From contig JANXOF010000036.1 of NCBI GenBank assembly GCA_025353725.1, positions 95,142-159,141 of the forward strand: a DNA stretch of 64,000 nt, in the 5' to 3' direction. The notes under the pieces are model-generated. The model was not told where the DNA came from. It saw only the letters and a program-made list of their open reading frames with translations, and did no database searches. Below, in pieces: positions 6,608 to 15,627 of the stretch (the first letter of the stretch is position 1; each line of letters begins with the position of its first letter). The stretch is from Polyangiaceae bacterium (GTDB lineage Bacteria; Myxococcota_A; Polyangia; Polyangiales; Polyangiaceae). The position numbers and the translations under genes were made by a program.

Positions 6608-9175
6608 ATGAAGAACAGGCAAATTTCTCGGTTTATTCTGGTCTCTGTTCCCTTCGCCTTGACGGTGAGCGGGATCGCGGATGCCCAACCGCGCTTGAAG
6701 GACCGCGTAGGGACGCAGGTGGCTCAAGCGGCTGGGCAGGTTGCCACGAGTGCCGCGGCCGCGGCTGCTGCTGCGGCGCCCGCGACGACCCCCCCGACGA
6801 CTGGAACGACGCCGGGAACCGGTGTTCCCGCGGCGGGCGCACTCGGCAAAGCGGGCGGTGCGGCGTCGAGCACGAAGGCGCCTTCGGATACAACAGGCCT
6901 CAGCCAGTTCGAGAACGCGCTGGAGTTCGAGCCACGAAGCCCCAACTACCGTGTGGCGTTCTCGCTTGACGACGTTGATCTCGCGGAGCTCGTACGCGTC
7001 ATTGCGCAGATCACGGGCAAGCGATTCATCTTTGGCGGCAAGGTGAAGAACATCAAAGCTACGGTCTATTCACCTCAAAAGGTGACCGTTGCCGAGGCCT
7101 ATCAAGCGTTTCTCTCGATTCTCGAGACGAATGGCCTCACGGTCGTCCCGCACGGGCGATTCCTAAAGATCATCGAGACGACAGCGGCCGCGACGGCGGG
7201 CACGCCGATCTATGGGCCGCATCAGGGAACGCCCGCGGAAGATAGATTCGTCACGCGGATGCACCGACTCGGCCATATCAATGCCGACGACGCCGCGAAC
7301 GTGCTTGGAAAATTCAAGTCAAAGGACGCAGACATTACGGTCTACGGCCCTGGCAATATGATTATCCTGACGGACAGCGGGACGAACATTCGTCGCATGA
7401 TGCAGCTTCTCGAAGAGATTGACGTCGGCTCGAGTGGCGATCAGATTTTCATCGAACCCGTGCACTACGCCTCAGCCGGTGACGTTGAGAAGCGAATTAA
7501 CGAGCTTTTCGACGTGAAGGGTGGAGGCAGCGGCGGCGCCGCATCGTCTCCGAAACCCGGAGGTGGGTCGACCACGTCCCTCGCGCCGTCGAGCATGGGC
7601 GGTGACCTTCATGTCGCGAAAATCGTTTCGGACGACCGCTCCAATTCGCTCGTCATCGTGGCGACCGAGCGCGCCTATTTGCGCATCCTGGAGCTGATCA
7701 AGCGCATCGACGTTCCGCAGACTGGGGAAGGAGAGATTCACGTCCTCCCGCTCCAGCATGCCGATGCGACCGAGCTTACGAAAACGCTCTCGGATATCAT
7801 TACGGGTACGAACACGGCGACGCCCACCGGCGGCGGTCGAGGCCAGCCCGCTCCTGCTCCTTCCCAGCAAGCGGCGGGCATCTTCGAGGGGGGCGTCAAA
7901 GTCTCCGCCGACAAGGCGACGAACGCGATTGTTATTACCTCGTCGCTCCGAGACTACGCTTCGCTCCGCACGGTGATTGATCGCCTCGACCAGCCGCGCC
8001 GGCAGGTGTTCATCGAGGCGGTTATTATGGACTTGCAACTCAAGCGTTCGGACTCGTTCGGCGTAAGCTTCCACGGCGGCGCGCCGTTTACCGCCGATCA
8101 GCCCAACGACTCGCTGCTCTTTGGCGGCAACAAGATTACGAACACGATTCCGCCAATACCCACCGACCCCGATGCGCTGCAAGGATTTGCGCTCGGCGTG
8201 CGCGGCCCTGGGATCTCCGGTCAGTCGAACTTTCTCGGTACGGGCATTACCGTGCCGGCTTTCGGCACTTTTATTCAAGCGCTCGCGAGCACGGGGGACT
8301 CCGACCTTCTTTCGACGCCGCACATCCTCGCGCTCGACAACGAAGACGCCGAAATCAGCGTCGGCGACAACATCCCGCTCCAAACCAACGCGGTCAGCTC
8401 GTTCCCGGGAGCGGCCGGCGGCGCGGCAGGCGCCTTGGGCGCGCTCGGTGGTCTCGGCGGATTGGGAAGCGTCGGCTCGCCGCGCCAAGACGTCGGCACG
8501 AAGATTAAGATTAAGCCGCACCTCAATGACTCGAACGAGGTTCGCCTCGACGTGAATGAGGAGATTAGCGAGCAAGGCGCGCCGCTGGGCGGGACGCTGG
8601 GGGCTATACCGATTAGCAAGCGTACGGCGACGACGAAGTTCGTCGTGCAAGACCAGCAAACGGTCGTCATCGGCGGACTCATTCGCAACGTCACCTCGCG
8701 CTCGGAGGAAAAGGTCCCCGTGCTCGGGGATATCCCTGTACTTGGCGCGCTCTTTAGGAAGCGGAAAAACACTCAGGAGAAGCGCAATCTCGTCCTTGTC
8801 ATGACGCCGTACATCATTCGCAATCAGCAAGATCTGCGGACGATTTTCGAGCGAAAGATGCAAGAGCGCCAAGAGTATCTCGACCGTTATTTCGTCTTTT
8901 CCGACTCGTCCGATTTCAAGCCACCGAAGGATTGGTCGCGGACCAACGGGCTCCTCGAAGACATTCGGCAGTCGTACTTCCAGCTCGAGGAGCGCAAGCG
9001 CCTCGACGAGATCACCAAGCCGCGCGAGCTCAAAACCCACGACCCTCAACGGCCTCTCGAGATGCCGCAGGGCGTCCGTCCCGCCGCCGCGGGTCCGAGC
9101 GGGCCGCCCGGCGCAGCCCCGCCCGCAGTCAACGTCAATCCAGCGGTACGCAACATCGAGCGAATCGAGAGGTAG
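6608..9175 (+). CDS. gspD: Type II secretion secretin GspD
   Basis: Outer-membrane channel of the T2SS, 855 residues. The start is ATG 6608, which gives a proper signal peptide ending near ADAQP; the frame is open to 6389, but that extension would bury the signal. After an Ala/Gly/Thr-rich linker come the N0 domain (FSLDDVDLAELVRVIAQITG) and several KH-like N domains. One of these carries a Gly/Ser loop (KGGGSGGAASSPKPGGG). The C-terminal secretin domain contains RQVFIEAVIMDLQ, the gate region and VIGGLIRNVTS, then VPVLGDIPVLGALFR. The tail is long, proline-rich and unlike model GspD. gspE starts directly after the stop codon. Confidence 0.95.
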   Translation: MKNRQISRFILVSVPFALTVSGIADAQPRLKDRVGTQVAQAAGQVATSAAAAAAAAAPATTPPTTGTTPGTGVPAAGALGKAGGAASSTKAPSDTTGLSQFENALEFEPRSPNYRVAFSLDDVDLAELVRVIAQITGKRFIFGGKVKNIKATVYSPQKVTVAEAYQAFLSILETNGLTVVPHGRFLKIIETTAAATAGTPIYGPHQGTPAEDRFVTRMHRLGHINADDAANVLGKFKSKDADITVYGPGNMIILTDSGTNIRRMMQLLEEIDVGSSGDQIFIEPVHYASAGDVEKRINELFDVKGGGSGGAASSPKPGGGSTTSLAPSSMGGDLHVAKIVSDDRSNSLVIVATERAYLRILELIKRIDVPQTGEGEIHVLPLQHADATELTKTLSDIITGTNTATPTGGGRGQPAPAPSQQAAGIFEGGVKVSADKATNAIVITSSLRDYASLRTVIDRLDQPRRQVFIEAVIMDLQLKRSDSFGVSFHGGAPFTADQPNDSLLFGGNKITNTIPPIPTDPDALQGFALGVRGPGISGQSNFLGTGITVPAFGTFIQALASTGDSDLLSTPHILALDNEDAEISVGDNIPLQTNAVSSFPGAAGGAAGALGALGGLGGLGSVGSPRQDVGTKIKIKPHLNDSNEVRLDVNEEISEQGAPLGGTLGAIPISKRTATTKFVVQDQQTVVIGGLIRNVTSRSEEKVPVLGDIPVLGALFRKRKNTQEKRNLVLVMTPYIIRNQQDLRTIFERKMQERQEYLDRYFVFSDSSDFKPPKDWSRTNGLLEDIRQSYFQLEERKRLDEITKPRELKTHDPQRPLEMPQGVRPAAAGPSGPPGAAPPAVNVNPAVRNIERIER

Positions 9176-10996
9176 ATGGAACAGCGCTTCCTTGGCGAGA
9201 TCCTTCACCGGCGAGCTGGCATTCCGCTTGACCGCCTTGAAGCGCTCTACGCGATTCAACGCGAAAAAGGGATCGACCTTACGGATCTCCTCGTCAACGG
9301 TAACGTCATTGACGACGCGACGATAGCGCAAGCCCTTGCGGCGGAGGCGGAGCTTGCTTACGTCGATCGTCCGGAGCCCGACCGGATCTCGACAGCGCTG
9401 GCGACGCGTCTTCCTATCCAGTTTGCAAAGTCGCATCGAATCCTCGTCACGAACGAGGATGAAACGTCGGTGTACGCGCTGATCGCGGACCCCTTCGACA
9501 CCGTTGCCCTCGACGAGATGCGCATTCTCTTCGGGAAGGGCATCGAAGCGAGCGTAGGACCCGCCGAGAAAATCATTGACGCTATCAACCGCGTCTACGA
9601 GCGGGAAGCTGGCGGCGGTGAACTGGAGAACGACGAAGCCCGCGTGGACGAGCACGAGGTTGCGGGCGGCGACATCCTTGATTCAGACGACGAAGCCCCG
9701 GTCATTCGTTGGGTGAATTCGCTCTTCCTTCAAGCCATGAAGGAGCGGGCGAGCGATATTCATATCGAGCCCGAAGAGAAAGAAGTTATCGTTCGCTACC
9801 GAATCGACGGAGAGCTCTACGTCGCGCGCCGTGCACCGCGCGCGTTTATGAATTCTATCGTGGGGCGAATCAAAATCGAAGCCTCGCTGAATATTGCTGA
9901 GAAACGACTTCCGCAAGACGGACGCATTACCAAAAAAATAGCAGGTAAAGGCTTCGATATTCGCGTGAGCACTATTCCGACGAGCCGCGCGTACGAGCGC
10001 ATCGTCATGCGCTTACTCAACAAGTCGAGCGTTTTGCTCGACCTTCCGGACCTCGGTTTTAGCCCGCGCGACTACCACTTGATGGACGCGCTCATTCACA
10101 AGCCCGACGGCATTATCCTCGTGACTGGACCCACGGGGTCCGGAAAAACGACGACGCTCTACGCGTGCCTGAATCGGATCAATCAGCCGAACATCAATAT
10201 TCTCACGGCCGAAGACCCTGTCGAGTACGAGCTTCCGCAGATTCATCAAGTCCACGTCAACGCAAAAATCGGATTGACGTTTGCGAGTGCGCTCCGGGCG
10301 TTCCTTCGACAGGATCCAGACGTCGTCATGGTCGGCGAGATTCGAGACAAGGAGACCGTCGACATTGCGGTCAACGCCTCGCTCACGGGCCACCTCGTGC
10401 TCTCGACGCTTCATACGAACGACGCGCCAGGCGCGTTCACCCGTATGATCGACATGGGCGTGGAACCGTTCCTGCTTCGCTCGTCCGTCGTCGGCGTGCT
10501 CGCGCAGCGTCTTGTGCGTATGCTGTGTCCGCACTGCAAGGAGCAATACGAGGCGTCGAAGGTGGACCTCGAAGAGCTCGGTATCACGCCGGACCGGTGC
10601 GCCGCGCGTCGCAAGCGCAGCCTGATTCCTGGTTCGCGCTACTATCCCCGCAGCGCGGAATTTAAAGACGACGTGCTCGACACGTATCCCGGGCCCAGGG
10701 TGCTTATTTTTCGTCCGAAGGGCTGCGATAAGTGCTCGCAAACCGGGTTTATGGGCCGTCGCGGAATCTACGAGCTTCTGATGATGGACGACATGGTTGG
10801 CCCGTTGGTCCTCAAAGGCGCGGACGCTCAGACGATCAAACGCGCGGCCATGGAGCAGGGGATGGACGGACTTCGCGACGATGGCGCGCGCAAGGTACTC
10901 TCTGGGATGACGAGCGTCGAAGAGGTACTGCTTGCGACCCAAGACGACATGACGATTGAGCCCGATCGCCCCAGCGTCCGCAACGTGAGGGTCTAA
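9176..10996 (+). CDS. gspE: Type II secretion ATPase GspE
   Basis: Cytoplasmic hexameric ATPase that powers pseudopilus assembly, 606 residues. The N1E region is at 1-140. The catalytic core has Walker A GPTGSGKT (318-325), an Asp box (LTAEDPVEY), Walker B (VVMVGEIRD) and a His box (TGHLVLSTLHTNDA). The zinc-binding CM region has C451-x-x-C454 and C517-x-x-C520, but about 62 residues separate the two pairs, roughly twice the usual spacing. The start follows the gspD stop with no gap. It should act with GspL and GspF at the inner membrane. Confidence 0.96.
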   Translation: MEQRFLGEILHRRAGIPLDRLEALYAIQREKGIDLTDLLVNGNVIDDATIAQALAAEAELAYVDRPEPDRISTALATRLPIQFAKSHRILVTNEDETSVYALIADPFDTVALDEMRILFGKGIEASVGPAEKIIDAINRVYEREAGGGELENDEARVDEHEVAGGDILDSDDEAPVIRWVNSLFLQAMKERASDIHIEPEEKEVIVRYRIDGELYVARRAPRAFMNSIVGRIKIEASLNIAEKRLPQDGRITKKIAGKGFDIRVSTIPTSRAYERIVMRLLNKSSVLLDLPDLGFSPRDYHLMDALIHKPDGIILVTGPTGSGKTTTLYACLNRINQPNINILTAEDPVEYELPQIHQVHVNAKIGLTFASALRAFLRQDPDVVMVGEIRDKETVDIAVNASLTGHLVLSTLHTNDAPGAFTRMIDMGVEPFLLRSSVVGVLAQRLVRMLCPHCKEQYEASKVDLEELGITPDRCAARRKRSLIPGSRYYPRSAEFKDDVLDTYPGPRVLIFRPKGCDKCSQTGFMGRRGIYELLMMDDMVGPLVLKGADAQTIKRAAMEQGMDGLRDDGARKVLSGMTSVEEVLLATQDDMTIEPDRPSVRNVRV

Positions 10997-11003
10997 ACTA
11001 GCC

Positions 11004-12389
11004 ATGGCCGTTTTTGTCTATCGCGGGATGCTCGTGGCCTCGGGCAAACAAGTGTCTGGCGTTCGCGACGCCGACAACCCGAAGGTGCTCCGAACGCAGC
11101 TCAAACGCGAGGGCGTGCTCCTCACGGAGGCGAGCGAGGAGACCGGCAAGAAAAAGGGCGGCCGCGCGATTAACTTTGATGCGTTCTTTAATCGCGTGTC
11201 GGTGAGCGACGTCGCGATGATGACGCGTCAGCTTGCGACCCTCGTAGGCGCGGGCATTCCACTTGTCGAATCCGTCAGTGCTCTCACGGAGCAGGTAGAC
11301 AAGGAGGAACTAAAAAAAGTTCTTGCTAACGTTCGTGACAGCCTCAATGAGGGTACGAGCCTCGCGAAATCAATCGAGCCACACGGTCATATCTTTCCGC
11401 CGATCTACGTAAACATGGTTGCCGCTGGTGAGGCGTCGGGCACGCTCGAAGCCGTGCTCGAGCGCCTCTCCGACTTTATGGAGGGGCAGGCAAAGCTTCG
11501 CGGCAAAGTGACCGCGGCGCTCGCGTATCCCGTCCTGATGCTCGGGATTGGCGTGCTCCTGATGACCATGATGATGGTCGTCGTCGTGCCGAAGGTGACG
11601 AATATCTACGCGACGCTTGATCGCGCGCTGCCATGGTACACGGCGCTCCTTATTTTTATCTCGAACACGCTCTCATCGAATGAGATGGTCGGGTTTATCG
11701 TGACCGTCGCGTCGCTCGTGTTCGTCCGCAAGTCGTTTCAGGCGGGAACCAAGAAGACTGCGTTCACGATGCTGGCGGTCATGTCCGTCGCGGCGCTGTT
11801 GCTTCTCTTCTTCGCCGTCGGATCGATTCTTCATTACGTGATCGGGATCGGGCTCGGCGTTGTCGCGGGCCTGGTTCTCGCGCGGTTCGTCGCGTTTCTC
11901 GGGACGCCGGCAGGGCAGCTTTGGACGGACGGAACGAAGCTCAAACTTCCGCTCTTTGGGCCCGTGTTTCGAATGCTCGCTGTCTCCCGATTCTCCCGAA
12001 CGCTTTCAACGTTATTGAAAAGTGGCGTCCCGCTCCTGCGTGCCATGGAGATTGTTCGGCACGTTCTCGACAACGCGAAGCTGTCTAAAATCGTGGAGGA
12101 AGCTGCCCTTTCTATTCGAGAGGGCGAGTCGATTGCGGGGCCGCTGAAGCGCAGCAAAGAGTTCCCTCCGATCGTGGTTCACATGATCGCCGTAGGCGAG
12201 AAGTCCGGTCAGCTGGAACAGATGCTCGAAAATGTCGCTCGAGCGTATGACTCACAGGTCGAGACGCGCGTTCAAGCCATGACGAGTCTCTTGGAACCCC
12301 TCATTATTGTCTTCATGGGAGGCGGAGTCGGATTTATCGCGTTCTCGATTCTGATGCCGCTTATCCAAATGAACGACTTCGTTCAATAG
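11004..12389 (+). CDS. gspF: Type II secretion inner-membrane platform protein GspF
   Basis: Polytopic platform protein, 461 residues, longer than the roughly 400 usual for GspF. Two T2SSF domains are clear: SVSDVAMMTRQLATLVGAGI in the first, then AVSRFSRTLSTLLKSGVPLL in the second. Both carry the G-E-x-S-G-x-L signature (AAGEASGTLEAV; AVGEKSGQLEQM). Hydrophobic segments are at about 171-195, 229-245, 253-273, 277-298 and 432-453. The three in the middle replace the single central helix of typical GspF, so there is an insertion of about two helices. It lies 7 bases after gspE. Confidence 0.95.
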   Translation: MAVFVYRGMLVASGKQVSGVRDADNPKVLRTQLKREGVLLTEASEETGKKKGGRAINFDAFFNRVSVSDVAMMTRQLATLVGAGIPLVESVSALTEQVDKEELKKVLANVRDSLNEGTSLAKSIEPHGHIFPPIYVNMVAAGEASGTLEAVLERLSDFMEGQAKLRGKVTAALAYPVLMLGIGVLLMTMMMVVVVPKVTNIYATLDRALPWYTALLIFISNTLSSNEMVGFIVTVASLVFVRKSFQAGTKKTAFTMLAVMSVAALLLLFFAVGSILHYVIGIGLGVVAGLVLARFVAFLGTPAGQLWTDGTKLKLPLFGPVFRMLAVSRFSRTLSTLLKSGVPLLRAMEIVRHVLDNAKLSKIVEEAALSIREGESIAGPLKRSKEFPPIVVHMIAVGEKSGQLEQMLENVARAYDSQVETRVQAMTSLLEPLIIVFMGGGVGFIAFSILMPLIQMNDFVQ

Positions 12390-12408
12390 CGTTTACGAGG
12401 GTTTTTCA

Positions 12409-12819
12409 ATGGCGTCCCGCTCGCGCGTATCGAAGGTGTTCTTCCCGTGGGAGCGCAGGCGCGGCCTGTTCGGCGCCCTCGGCCGCGCGCGGGTGCGCTT
12501 TGCCACAGCTATCGTCATCGGAATCGTGCTCATCGTTGTTCTCCGCACGCGCGAAGAGCGAGCTTCCGGTGTGCGGGCAACCCGTGCGACGCTGACCGTG
12601 GCGCACCGGGCGGTGGTGGCCTATCGCGCGGACCACGAAGGCGCTTGTCCGAAGGCGCTCGCCGAGCTCGTAGTCTTGGGTTACACGGCCGAAGTGCCCA
12701 CGGACGCGTGGGGTAGTGCTGTCCGCCTTAGTTGCCCGGGCCGAAAAGATCCGCTTGGTTTTGACCTCGTAAGCGATGGTCCCGACGGATTGCCGTTCGG
12801 GCTCGATCGAGTCGAATGA
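12409..12819 (+). CDS. GspG-like pseudopilin relative without a prepilin cleavage site
   Basis: A 136-residue protein with an N-terminal membrane helix (about 32-46, TAIVIGIVLIVVL) and a GspG-type globular domain. The domain has a long helix (VRATRATLTVAHRAVVAYRA), then GACPKALAELVVLG, PTDAWGSAVRLSC and FDLVSDGPDG. The end corresponds to the GspG calcium-loop region. Unlike real pseudopilins, it has no G-(F/V)-T-L-I-E peptidase motif and no Glu5, and its membrane helix follows about 30 basic residues. Cys80 and Cys109 match the cysteine pair of the neighbouring gspG (Cys88 and Cys118). It may be a membrane-anchored, non-polymerising GspG paralogue with a regulatory or capping role. Confidence 0.75.
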   Translation: MASRSRVSKVFFPWERRRGLFGALGRARVRFATAIVIGIVLIVVLRTREERASGVRATRATLTVAHRAVVAYRADHEGACPKALAELVVLGYTAEVPTDAWGSAVRLSCPGRKDPLGFDLVSDGPDGLPFGLDRVE

Positions 12820-12863
12820 ATTCTTGTGTTCGCGTGCTGAGAGACCAAAGGAGACTTCGAGTG

Positions 12864-13322
12864 ATGAAGACGATCGAAACAAGAGCCCTCGCGACGGAGT
12901 CCCTCGGATATGTGTCTTTATTCCGGGCGCGCCGTGCGTTGCGCCGGGGTGTGACGCTCATCGAAATTCTCATCGTGCTCGCTATCGTCGGTCTCATCGC
13001 GGGCGGCGTTGCCGTCGTCGCGGTGCCGGCCTTCGCGAAGGCTCAAATCAAGCAGGCGCAGACGGATGCGCGGACGATTCATCCGGTCGCCGAAAAGTAC
13101 CGCGTCGACCACTCGGGTGATCAGTGCCCGACCGTCGAACTGCTGCGCGAAAAGAACGAACTCAGCAAAACCTCGAAGGTCACCGACCCTTGGGACATGC
13201 CGTACAAGATTCTTTGCGGCGATGAAGAAATCACGGTCTCGAGTTTCGGTCCAGACAAGAAGGAAAACACGGCCGACGACATCCGCATCCCCGACAACGC
13301 GCCCGCAAAGCCGGCTCCGTAG
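12864..13322 (+). CDS. gspG: Major pseudopilin GspG
   Basis: Major subunit of the T2SS pseudopilus, 152 residues. The start is ATG 12864, preceded by AAAGGAG; the frame is open to 12816, inside the previous gene. The leader of about 29 residues ends in RRG, followed by the prepilin methylation motif VTLIEILIVLAIVGLI with Glu at +5. The C-terminal domain has the T-D-P-W-D-M-P-Y signature and ends SFGPDKKENTADDI, where calcium binds in family members. Cys88 and Cys118 probably form a disulfide. Prepilin peptidase GspO is not encoded in this operon and must come from elsewhere. Confidence 0.93.
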   Translation: MKTIETRALATESLGYVSLFRARRALRRGVTLIEILIVLAIVGLIAGGVAVVAVPAFAKAQIKQAQTDARTIHPVAEKYRVDHSGDQCPTVELLREKNELSKTSKVTDPWDMPYKILCGDEEITVSSFGPDKKENTADDIRIPDNAPAKPAP

Positions 13323-13346
13323 GTCGACGGCATAGGCCCGCGAACA

Positions 13347-14102
13347 ATGAGTTTTTGCGCCGCACCACTCACGGCTCGAGATACCCGACATCATTGTCGT
13401 GTGTTTGCGCGCGGCGTTACGCTCATCGAGGTCCTTATCGTCATGGGGATTGTGGCCATGATTATGGGGGCGGCCGTGATCGGCTCGGGCCAGCTTGCGT
13501 CGTCGAAGATGAGGCACTCCTCAACCATGATTGCGGGCGCGATACGCGTCGCGTTCTCCCGCGCGACGGCCACGTCGAAAAGCGTTCGCCTTGTCATGGA
13601 CTTTGCGGAGAACGAAATCTGGCTCGAGGAGGGCGACCAACCGATGCTTGTCCAATCAAAGGACATCACCGGTACGGGCGGCGCCGCGGCGGCGACCACC
13701 GCGGAAAAGCAAGCGGTTGACGAGGGAAGTCGAATCGTCAAGGGTCCCGTCGCGCCACGGGCCGCTTTTCGTGAGATCGACCCGATGGGCCTCGCGGCGA
13801 GTGCACCGGGAAAAGGACACAAACCCCTCGAGCGCGGCATCAAGTTTCGTGAGGTGCAAACTGCCCATGACGAGGAGCCCCGTAAGGAGGGACGCGCCTA
13901 TCTCTATTTTTGGCCCGGTGGGCAGACTGAGCGCGCATCCATTCAATTGAGAGCGGGCGAGGCGACGGAAGACAAGGACGCGATCACGTTGTTTGTCGCG
14001 CCGCTTACAGCAAAAGTTACGGTGAAAGACGGAGCTGTCGCGCTCCCGAAGCCTCAAGACGACCGAGACATTTCTGATCGCCAAGATCCAGGTGCGTTTT
14101 GA
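13347..14102 (+). CDS. gspH: Minor pseudopilin GspH
   Basis: Minor pseudopilin of 251 residues. The leader ends FARG, followed by VTLIEVLIVMGIVAMIMGAA with Glu at +5. The globular part begins with a helix typical of GspH/FimT (STMIAGAIRVAFSRATATSK), then strands (VRLVMDFAENEIWLE). It is longer than standard GspH because of an Ala/Gly-rich middle segment and a C-terminal extension. Its stop codon overlaps the TTG start of gspI. By family knowledge it sits at the tip side of the pseudopilus with GspI, J and K. Confidence 0.88.
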   Translation: MSFCAAPLTARDTRHHCRVFARGVTLIEVLIVMGIVAMIMGAAVIGSGQLASSKMRHSSTMIAGAIRVAFSRATATSKSVRLVMDFAENEIWLEEGDQPMLVQSKDITGTGGAAAATTAEKQAVDEGSRIVKGPVAPRAAFREIDPMGLAASAPGKGHKPLERGIKFREVQTAHDEEPRKEGRAYLYFWPGGQTERASIQLRAGEATEDKDAITLFVAPLTAKVTVKDGAVALPKPQDDRDISDRQDPGAF

Positions 14103-14899
14103 GCCGCGGCGCTACGCGTCGGCGACGAGCGCGAGCTTTTTCGCTTCTCGAGGTGATGGTCGCGATAGCGATTTTAGGTCTCGTGCTCACTGTGATTCTC
14201 TCCGCTCAAGGCGGACTCGCCGCGAGCAATCGCGGCGCTGCCAACATGGGGCAAGCCGTTGCCCTTGGTCGCTGCAAAATGACCGAGATCGAGGAGAAAC
14301 TTCTCAAGTTGGGTTACCCAGAGCTCGACGCTATCGACCCGGGAGTGCCTTGTTGCGAGGACGAAAAGAGCGATTTCTTTACGTGTGATACGCGTACGGA
14401 AAAAGTCGTGATGCCAGACTTTCAGAGCGGTAACTCGCTTGGTGACGGCGGAGCCCTTGTGGGACCCGGCGCGGCTGCGGCTGCCGGAACCGGGGGAATC
14501 GCTGGTCTGGTGAACCCTGCAGGCAGCGGTGGCGGACTCAACTTGGACGTCGATGCAGGCCTGTCCGGGTTGGGCGCTCAGCTCGGCGCCGGTGGCGGCT
14601 CCGGCGCGCAGGGGCTGCTCTCGATGGTCATGGGTATTCTGTACCCATCGATTAAGCCGATGTATGAGGCGAGTATCCGGCGCATTTCGGTGACGGTGAA
14701 GTGGAAAGAAGGCTCTAACGCGCGCGAGTTGCCAATTGTCCAGTACGTCACCAATCCGCAGCGCGGCGGTTTCGCCGGCAGCGCTTTGCTTGCGGATGGT
14801 GGCGCGATGGACTTCGCGCCGCCAGGAACGGCGGGAAGCGCGGCGCCGGCGGGTTCTTCGGGCAGGGCAAACAATATTGGAGCGGGAGCCGTGCCGTGA
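14099..14899 (+). CDS. gspI: Minor pseudopilin GspI
   Basis: Minor pseudopilin of 266 residues, starting with TTG at 14099 in a TTGA overlap with the gspH stop. A GTG at 14092 is in another frame. The short basic leader ends in R-A, followed by FSLLEVMVAIAILGLVL, so the residue before the cleavage site is Ala rather than the usual Gly. Glu at +5 is kept. GspI-like features follow (MGQAVALGRCKMTEIEEKL), plus an unusual Gly/Ala-rich insertion around residues 120-180 and a Gly/Ser/Ala tail. It nucleates the tip complex in model systems. Confidence 0.87.
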   Translation: MSRGATRRRRARAFSLLEVMVAIAILGLVLTVILSAQGGLAASNRGAANMGQAVALGRCKMTEIEEKLLKLGYPELDAIDPGVPCCEDEKSDFFTCDTRTEKVVMPDFQSGNSLGDGGALVGPGAAAAAGTGGIAGLVNPAGSGGGLNLDVDAGLSGLGAQLGAGGGSGAQGLLSMVMGILYPSIKPMYEASIRRISVTVKWKEGSNARELPIVQYVTNPQRGGFAGSALLADGGAMDFAPPGTAGSAAPAGSSGRANNIGAGAVP

Positions 14900-15627
14900 T
14901 CGAGGGCATGACTTCTCTCAGGCCACGCGCTGGGCGCGCTCGTCGAACGCCGTCTCGGGGCATGACGCTTCTGGAGGTGCTCGTATCGCTTGGCGTGCTG
15001 ACGATGATTTCGCTCCTTATTTTTGGTGCGTTTGATTCGCTTTCGCGAGGGCGCAAGGGGGAGGCGATGCGCGTCGATCGCGCGCGGCAGGGAAGAGACG
15101 CCATGGAGCGCATCACGCACGAGGTTCAGAGTGCGTTCCTCTCGATGCACAACCCGCAGAGCCAGGCGCTCGTGACTCGCCAGACGGTTTTCGTAGGCAC
15201 GAACAGTTCAGCCTACGACAGACTTGACTTTGCCTCTTTCTCCCATCGTCGCGTCGAAAAGGAGGCGAAGGAATCGGACCAAGCGGAGATTGGCTTTTTT
15301 GTCGTCAAAGATCCGGACAGGGACGAGAAGATGGATCTCGTGCGCCGCGAGCAAGTCCCGCCGGACTTCGAGCCGAAAAAGGGAGGGGTCATCAATGTGC
15401 TCGCCGAAGATGTCGAGCTTTTCGATATTCGCTACCTCGATCCGCTTACCGGGCAGTGGATTGAAAGTTGGGATACGACGCAAGTGACCGGTCAACTCAA
15501 TCGACTGCCTCTCGAAGTGAAGGTAACGCTTGTACTCAAGCCGGTGAAGAACACTCCTCCTTACAGGTTTGTGACGAAGTTCATGCTTCCCATGCAGGAG
15601 GCCCTTAGTTTTGGGATCTCGCGATGA
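14896..15627 (+). CDS. gspJ: Minor pseudopilin GspJ
   Basis: Minor pseudopilin of 243 residues, starting with GTG at 14896 (overlapping gspI) or ATG at 14908. The leader ends PSRG, followed by MTLLEVLVSLGVLTMISLLI with Glu at +5. The soluble domain includes GRDAMERITHEVQSAFLSMH and a beta-rich region reaching VELFDIRYLDPLTGQWIESW, a characteristic GspJ segment. The C-terminus (LPLEVKVTLVLKP) matches the final strands of the family. It is translationally coupled to gspI and gspK. Confidence 0.9.
   Translation: MIEGMTSLRPRAGRARRTPSRGMTLLEVLVSLGVLTMISLLIFGAFDSLSRGRKGEAMRVDRARQGRDAMERITHEVQSAFLSMHNPQSQALVTRQTVFVGTNSSAYDRLDFASFSHRRVEKEAKESDQAEIGFFVVKDPDRDEKMDLVRREQVPPDFEPKKGGVINVLAEDVELFDIRYLDPLTGQWIESWDTTQVTGQLNRLPLEVKVTLVLKPVKNTPPYRFVTKFMLPMQEALSFGISR

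Noticed and set aside
7472..9655. Long minus-strand open frame (727 codons) opposite gspD and gspE
   Set aside because: Arg/His-rich text with no family resemblance, a shadow of the strong codon bias of the plus-strand genes.
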